A DNA stretch of 64,000 bases. Source: Echinometra lucunter (taxonomy: Eukaryota > Echinodermata > Echinoidea > Camarodonta > Echinometridae). The first letter of the stretch is position 1. Each line of letters begins with the position of its first letter. Shown here piece by piece: positions 62,447 through 64,000 of the stretch. The stretch spans positions 23,703,176 to 23,767,175 of the forward strand of contig CM057152.1 in assembly GCA_029962745.1 (NCBI GenBank), written 5' to 3'. A model generated the notes under the pieces. It was not told the origin of the DNA and searched no databases. It saw only the letters and a list, made by a program, of their open reading frames with translations. The position numbers and the translations under genes are program-made.

Positions 62447-63347
62447 TTTTTCAAGCCTCCAATATGCCCCAGTCTTTTTAGGGTTGATTTACATAAGTAC
62501 AATAATCATCACTGCCTTCTGATCATGTGCAGCTTAATGAAAACAGATGTTTTGACAATAATGATTGTGTAAGCATGTTCATTCATTTACAAAGGAGCAG
62601 ATACCCTTATTTTGGTTTTGTTTGGCTGGTGTGCTCTTGCAGAATATGTCTTTCAATTCAGAACACTTCTAGGGGAGCAGCAAACCTGAGAACATGATAA
62701 TTTTTGTCATATAAAATGTATTATTACTCATTCACATGCTTTCGCACACACGTATGACCTTATTTAACAGCGAGAAGGACATGATCTTCATAAGATCTTC
62801 ATAAGATCCGTGCATTATACTTCTGGAAAACTAAGAGAAAAATGGGGAAAAACAGGATTATAAATCTCAAACATTCAATTGAAATATTACCTCTATCTTG
62901 TAATATTCATACAATTTTCGAGATGAAACATAGATTAGTGAATTCAAATTGTTAAGAACTGTACATTGATTTTCCATGGTTTAAGCGATTTATTATTTTC
63001 TGTGCATGTAGCTACAGCTTATTTCAAATCACTGTCTCCCAATTTTCTCCCAATTTTCTCCCAACTAATTAGCGGCGGACCTCGGAAGATCATAGTGGAA
63101 AAATATGTACAGAATGTTATTGAGATGGCTTTGACAGTCACAAATCATGAATTAATTAACATTACGATGACTGTCCTTCGTATGGTACGTCCATGATCAA
63201 ACTCTCCATGATTTGATGTTTCGCTCTTATTTCTAGGCAACATGGAATGCAGTCCACCTGCAGACTGAAGATCTTGCAAAGGCAGTAATGGCAGGTAGAA
63301 AAAGGAAATCTGTCACAACAAAGGTATCAAGATCAGGTGTAAGGTAG
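55658..63347 (+). CDS. ECH1: ECH1-like second copy, exons 2-8 only, altered C-terminus
   Basis: Seven exons match ECH1 exons 2-8 in order and phase: 55658-55820, 56563-56651, 57828-57964, 59328-59441, 59966-60108, 61599-61749 and 63237-63347. The first six are exactly as long as in copy 1 and all have intact AG/GT borders. By eye, exons 2-7 differ at 25 of 797 bases: 15 silent and 10 replacement. The catalytic Glu and Asp of exon 6 are kept. Replacements include W71G in the conserved FWRE motif (now FGRE), M74V, a G-to-D and an I-to-T. No counterpart of exon 1 was found at 44-55.6 kb, so the block lacks its own start and presequence. In the last exon a deletion of about 62 bases removed the SKL terminus and stop; the frame runs on into a basic tail ([11 protein letters not shown]...) to a TAG at 63345. 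The putative AATAAA of copy 1 reads AACAAA here. It could be an alternative cassette, a chimera or a decaying copy. Confidence 0.85.
56940..57780. mobile_element. Insertion in intron 3 of ECH1 copy 2
   Basis: About 0.8 kb with no counterpart in the copy 1 intron (39470-39837). It contains several GGGTACC motifs in both orientations and GCGCG-rich patches. Probably one or two DNA elements; borders uncertain. Confidence 0.5.
58471..58832 (+). mobile_element. GGTTCTC/GAGAACC element, forward copy
   Basis: Starts CCATGGTTCTC and ends TAGTGAGAACC. It is the reverse complement, with differences, of 60221-60585. Located in intron 4 of ECH1 copy 2 and absent from copy 1. Confidence 0.8.
60221..60585 (-). 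mobile_element. GGTTCTC/GAGAACC element, reverse copy
   Basis: Inverted relative of 58471-58832. Shared landmarks, as read in this copy, are TGCGCAAAGCG, CCTAAAGTTAGGTG, TAGTAAAAGGATGAAAAATA and GCATGGTGCAGCAATTTC. Located in intron 6 of ECH1 copy 2 and absent from copy 1. Confidence 0.8.
60633..60838. repeat. Single-unit relative of the AGGTCA-rich element
   Basis: GGCCTCTGCC-ACTGAAGGTGGGTG at the start and one GATCAACTTCAAACTTG unit, ending with a DR1 (AGGTCAGAGGTCA at 60809-60821) and another AGGTCA. The right TIR is missing. Confidence 0.75.
60838..61485. repeat. Element flanked by AGACATGTCT-rich direct repeats
   Basis: About 120-bp segments rich in GAGACATGTCTC and GTCTCG-GTCTTGG occur at 60845-60965 and 61350-61480 in the same orientation. 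Unrelated AT-rich sequence and a 16-base poly-C run lie between them. In intron 6 of ECH1 copy 2. Confidence 0.7.
61831..62246. mobile_element. TTAA-flanked MITE, member 3
   Basis: TTAACCCATAGAGGTAC to GTACTGCTATGGGTTAA with TTAA at both ends. Very similar to the element at 20876-21292. It lies in intron 7 of ECH1 copy 2; the matching place in copy 1 is empty. Confidence 0.9.
62408..62445. repeat. Poly-C run of 38
   Basis: Longest C homopolymer in the window, in intron 7 of ECH1 copy 2. Exact length may be unreliable. Confidence 0.9.
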
Positions 63348-64000
63348 CCTAGCGAAAGGAGTGGCATGAAAAAATGCATAAGAAATCAAACAGTGCAGAC
63401 AACAGTATCATGAGTATGTATTTTTGGTTCTTTACGCATCTTTTCGTGCCACTATGATAAGCTGCAGTATCCAACAAAAGTGACTACATCCTTTACTGAA
63501 AAGTTAAGAATTCCAGTGTAACTTCTTACATAAATGTATTCGAAGCACAAGCCTTACTACTATAATAAAAAAGACATTCTGTGATAGGTGTATGAATCTG
63601 GCCCCTACAGCTCCGCCATTTTGTCCAGATTCATTAGAAGGCCGACCTATGCACCAATCAGTATTCATGATCAAATATGAATAATTCATTTTGTAAGATG
63701 ATTCCAAGGAGTAGGTAGCGTTTGTACATGTTTTCAGACATCACGCCCATCAGCTCACCACATGCACAATAAATGCACAGTAAATGCGCCACAAATGCGC
63801 ATTAAATCAAAATGTCACAATAAAATTGATAAGTGCAATAGATATGTATTAAATTTTAAGGATATTGCTTAAATTGAGAACAAGTTGGTACACGCTAGGT
63901 ATTTGGTAAGGGTGTAATCACTTTTGTAGGATACCATATCTAAATCTCTTTTATCATGAAGTTTCAGAGCTGTAAACAAGGAATGCAGATTACATTTTGT
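63348..64000. other. Sequence downstream of ECH1 copy 2, no gene seen
   Basis: Homology with copy 1 fades by about 63420. No AATAAA with good context was found close to the stop. The rest is AT-rich without recognisable content. Confidence 0.55.

Overview
The window is nuclear DNA of an invertebrate deuterostome, most likely an echinoderm and plausibly a sea urchin. The coding exons are short, have GT-AG borders and encode proteins that align closely with vertebrate orthologues. The rest is AT-rich and full of small foldback/MITE-like elements, microsatellites, long poly-C tracts and a tRNA-derived SINE. The phylum is inferred from repeat style and gene content; no marker fixes the species. 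Nothing prokaryotic is present.

Layout: (1) 0.8-7.3 kb, minus strand: a complete seven-exon ANKEF1 gene (782 codons) with two ankyrin blocks around a degenerate EF-hand region. (2) 7.3-12.5 kb: divergent spacer with simple repeats and MITEs. (3) 12.5-21.6 kb, plus strand: a complete six-exon PRORP gene (594 codons), the protein-only mitochondrial RNase P nuclease. Its intron 2 is GC-AG, and the tail of a SINE lies directly against that donor. (4) 21.6-31.5 kb: convergent spacer with no gene, containing tandem arrays and TIR elements. (5) 31.5-34.1 kb, minus strand: a three-exon SLC35B2 gene, the Golgi PAPS transporter (455 codons). (6) 36.6-44.2 kb, plus strand: a complete eight-exon ECH1 gene, dienoyl-CoA isomerase (314 codons), with an N-terminal presequence and a C-terminal SKL peroxisomal signal. 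(7) 44.2-55.6 kb: a repeat-rich spacer with a tandemly duplicated BED zinc-finger exon and a repeat carrying many DR1-type nuclear-receptor motifs. (8) 55.7-63.3 kb, plus strand: a second ECH1 block that repeats exons 2-8 only.

The most unusual locus is the ECH1 pair. Copy 2 keeps all exon lengths, splice sites, phases and catalytic acids, and shows more silent than replacement changes. It has no first exon nearby, and a small deletion replaced its SKL terminus with a basic tail. It may be a second cassette spliced to the ECH1 first exon, a chimera with the phase-matched BED exon, or a young copy that is decaying.

The four gene families act in separate processes (ciliary/axonemal scaffold, mitochondrial tRNA processing, sulfation donor transport, fatty-acid oxidation). 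Only the two ECH1 blocks are related to each other.
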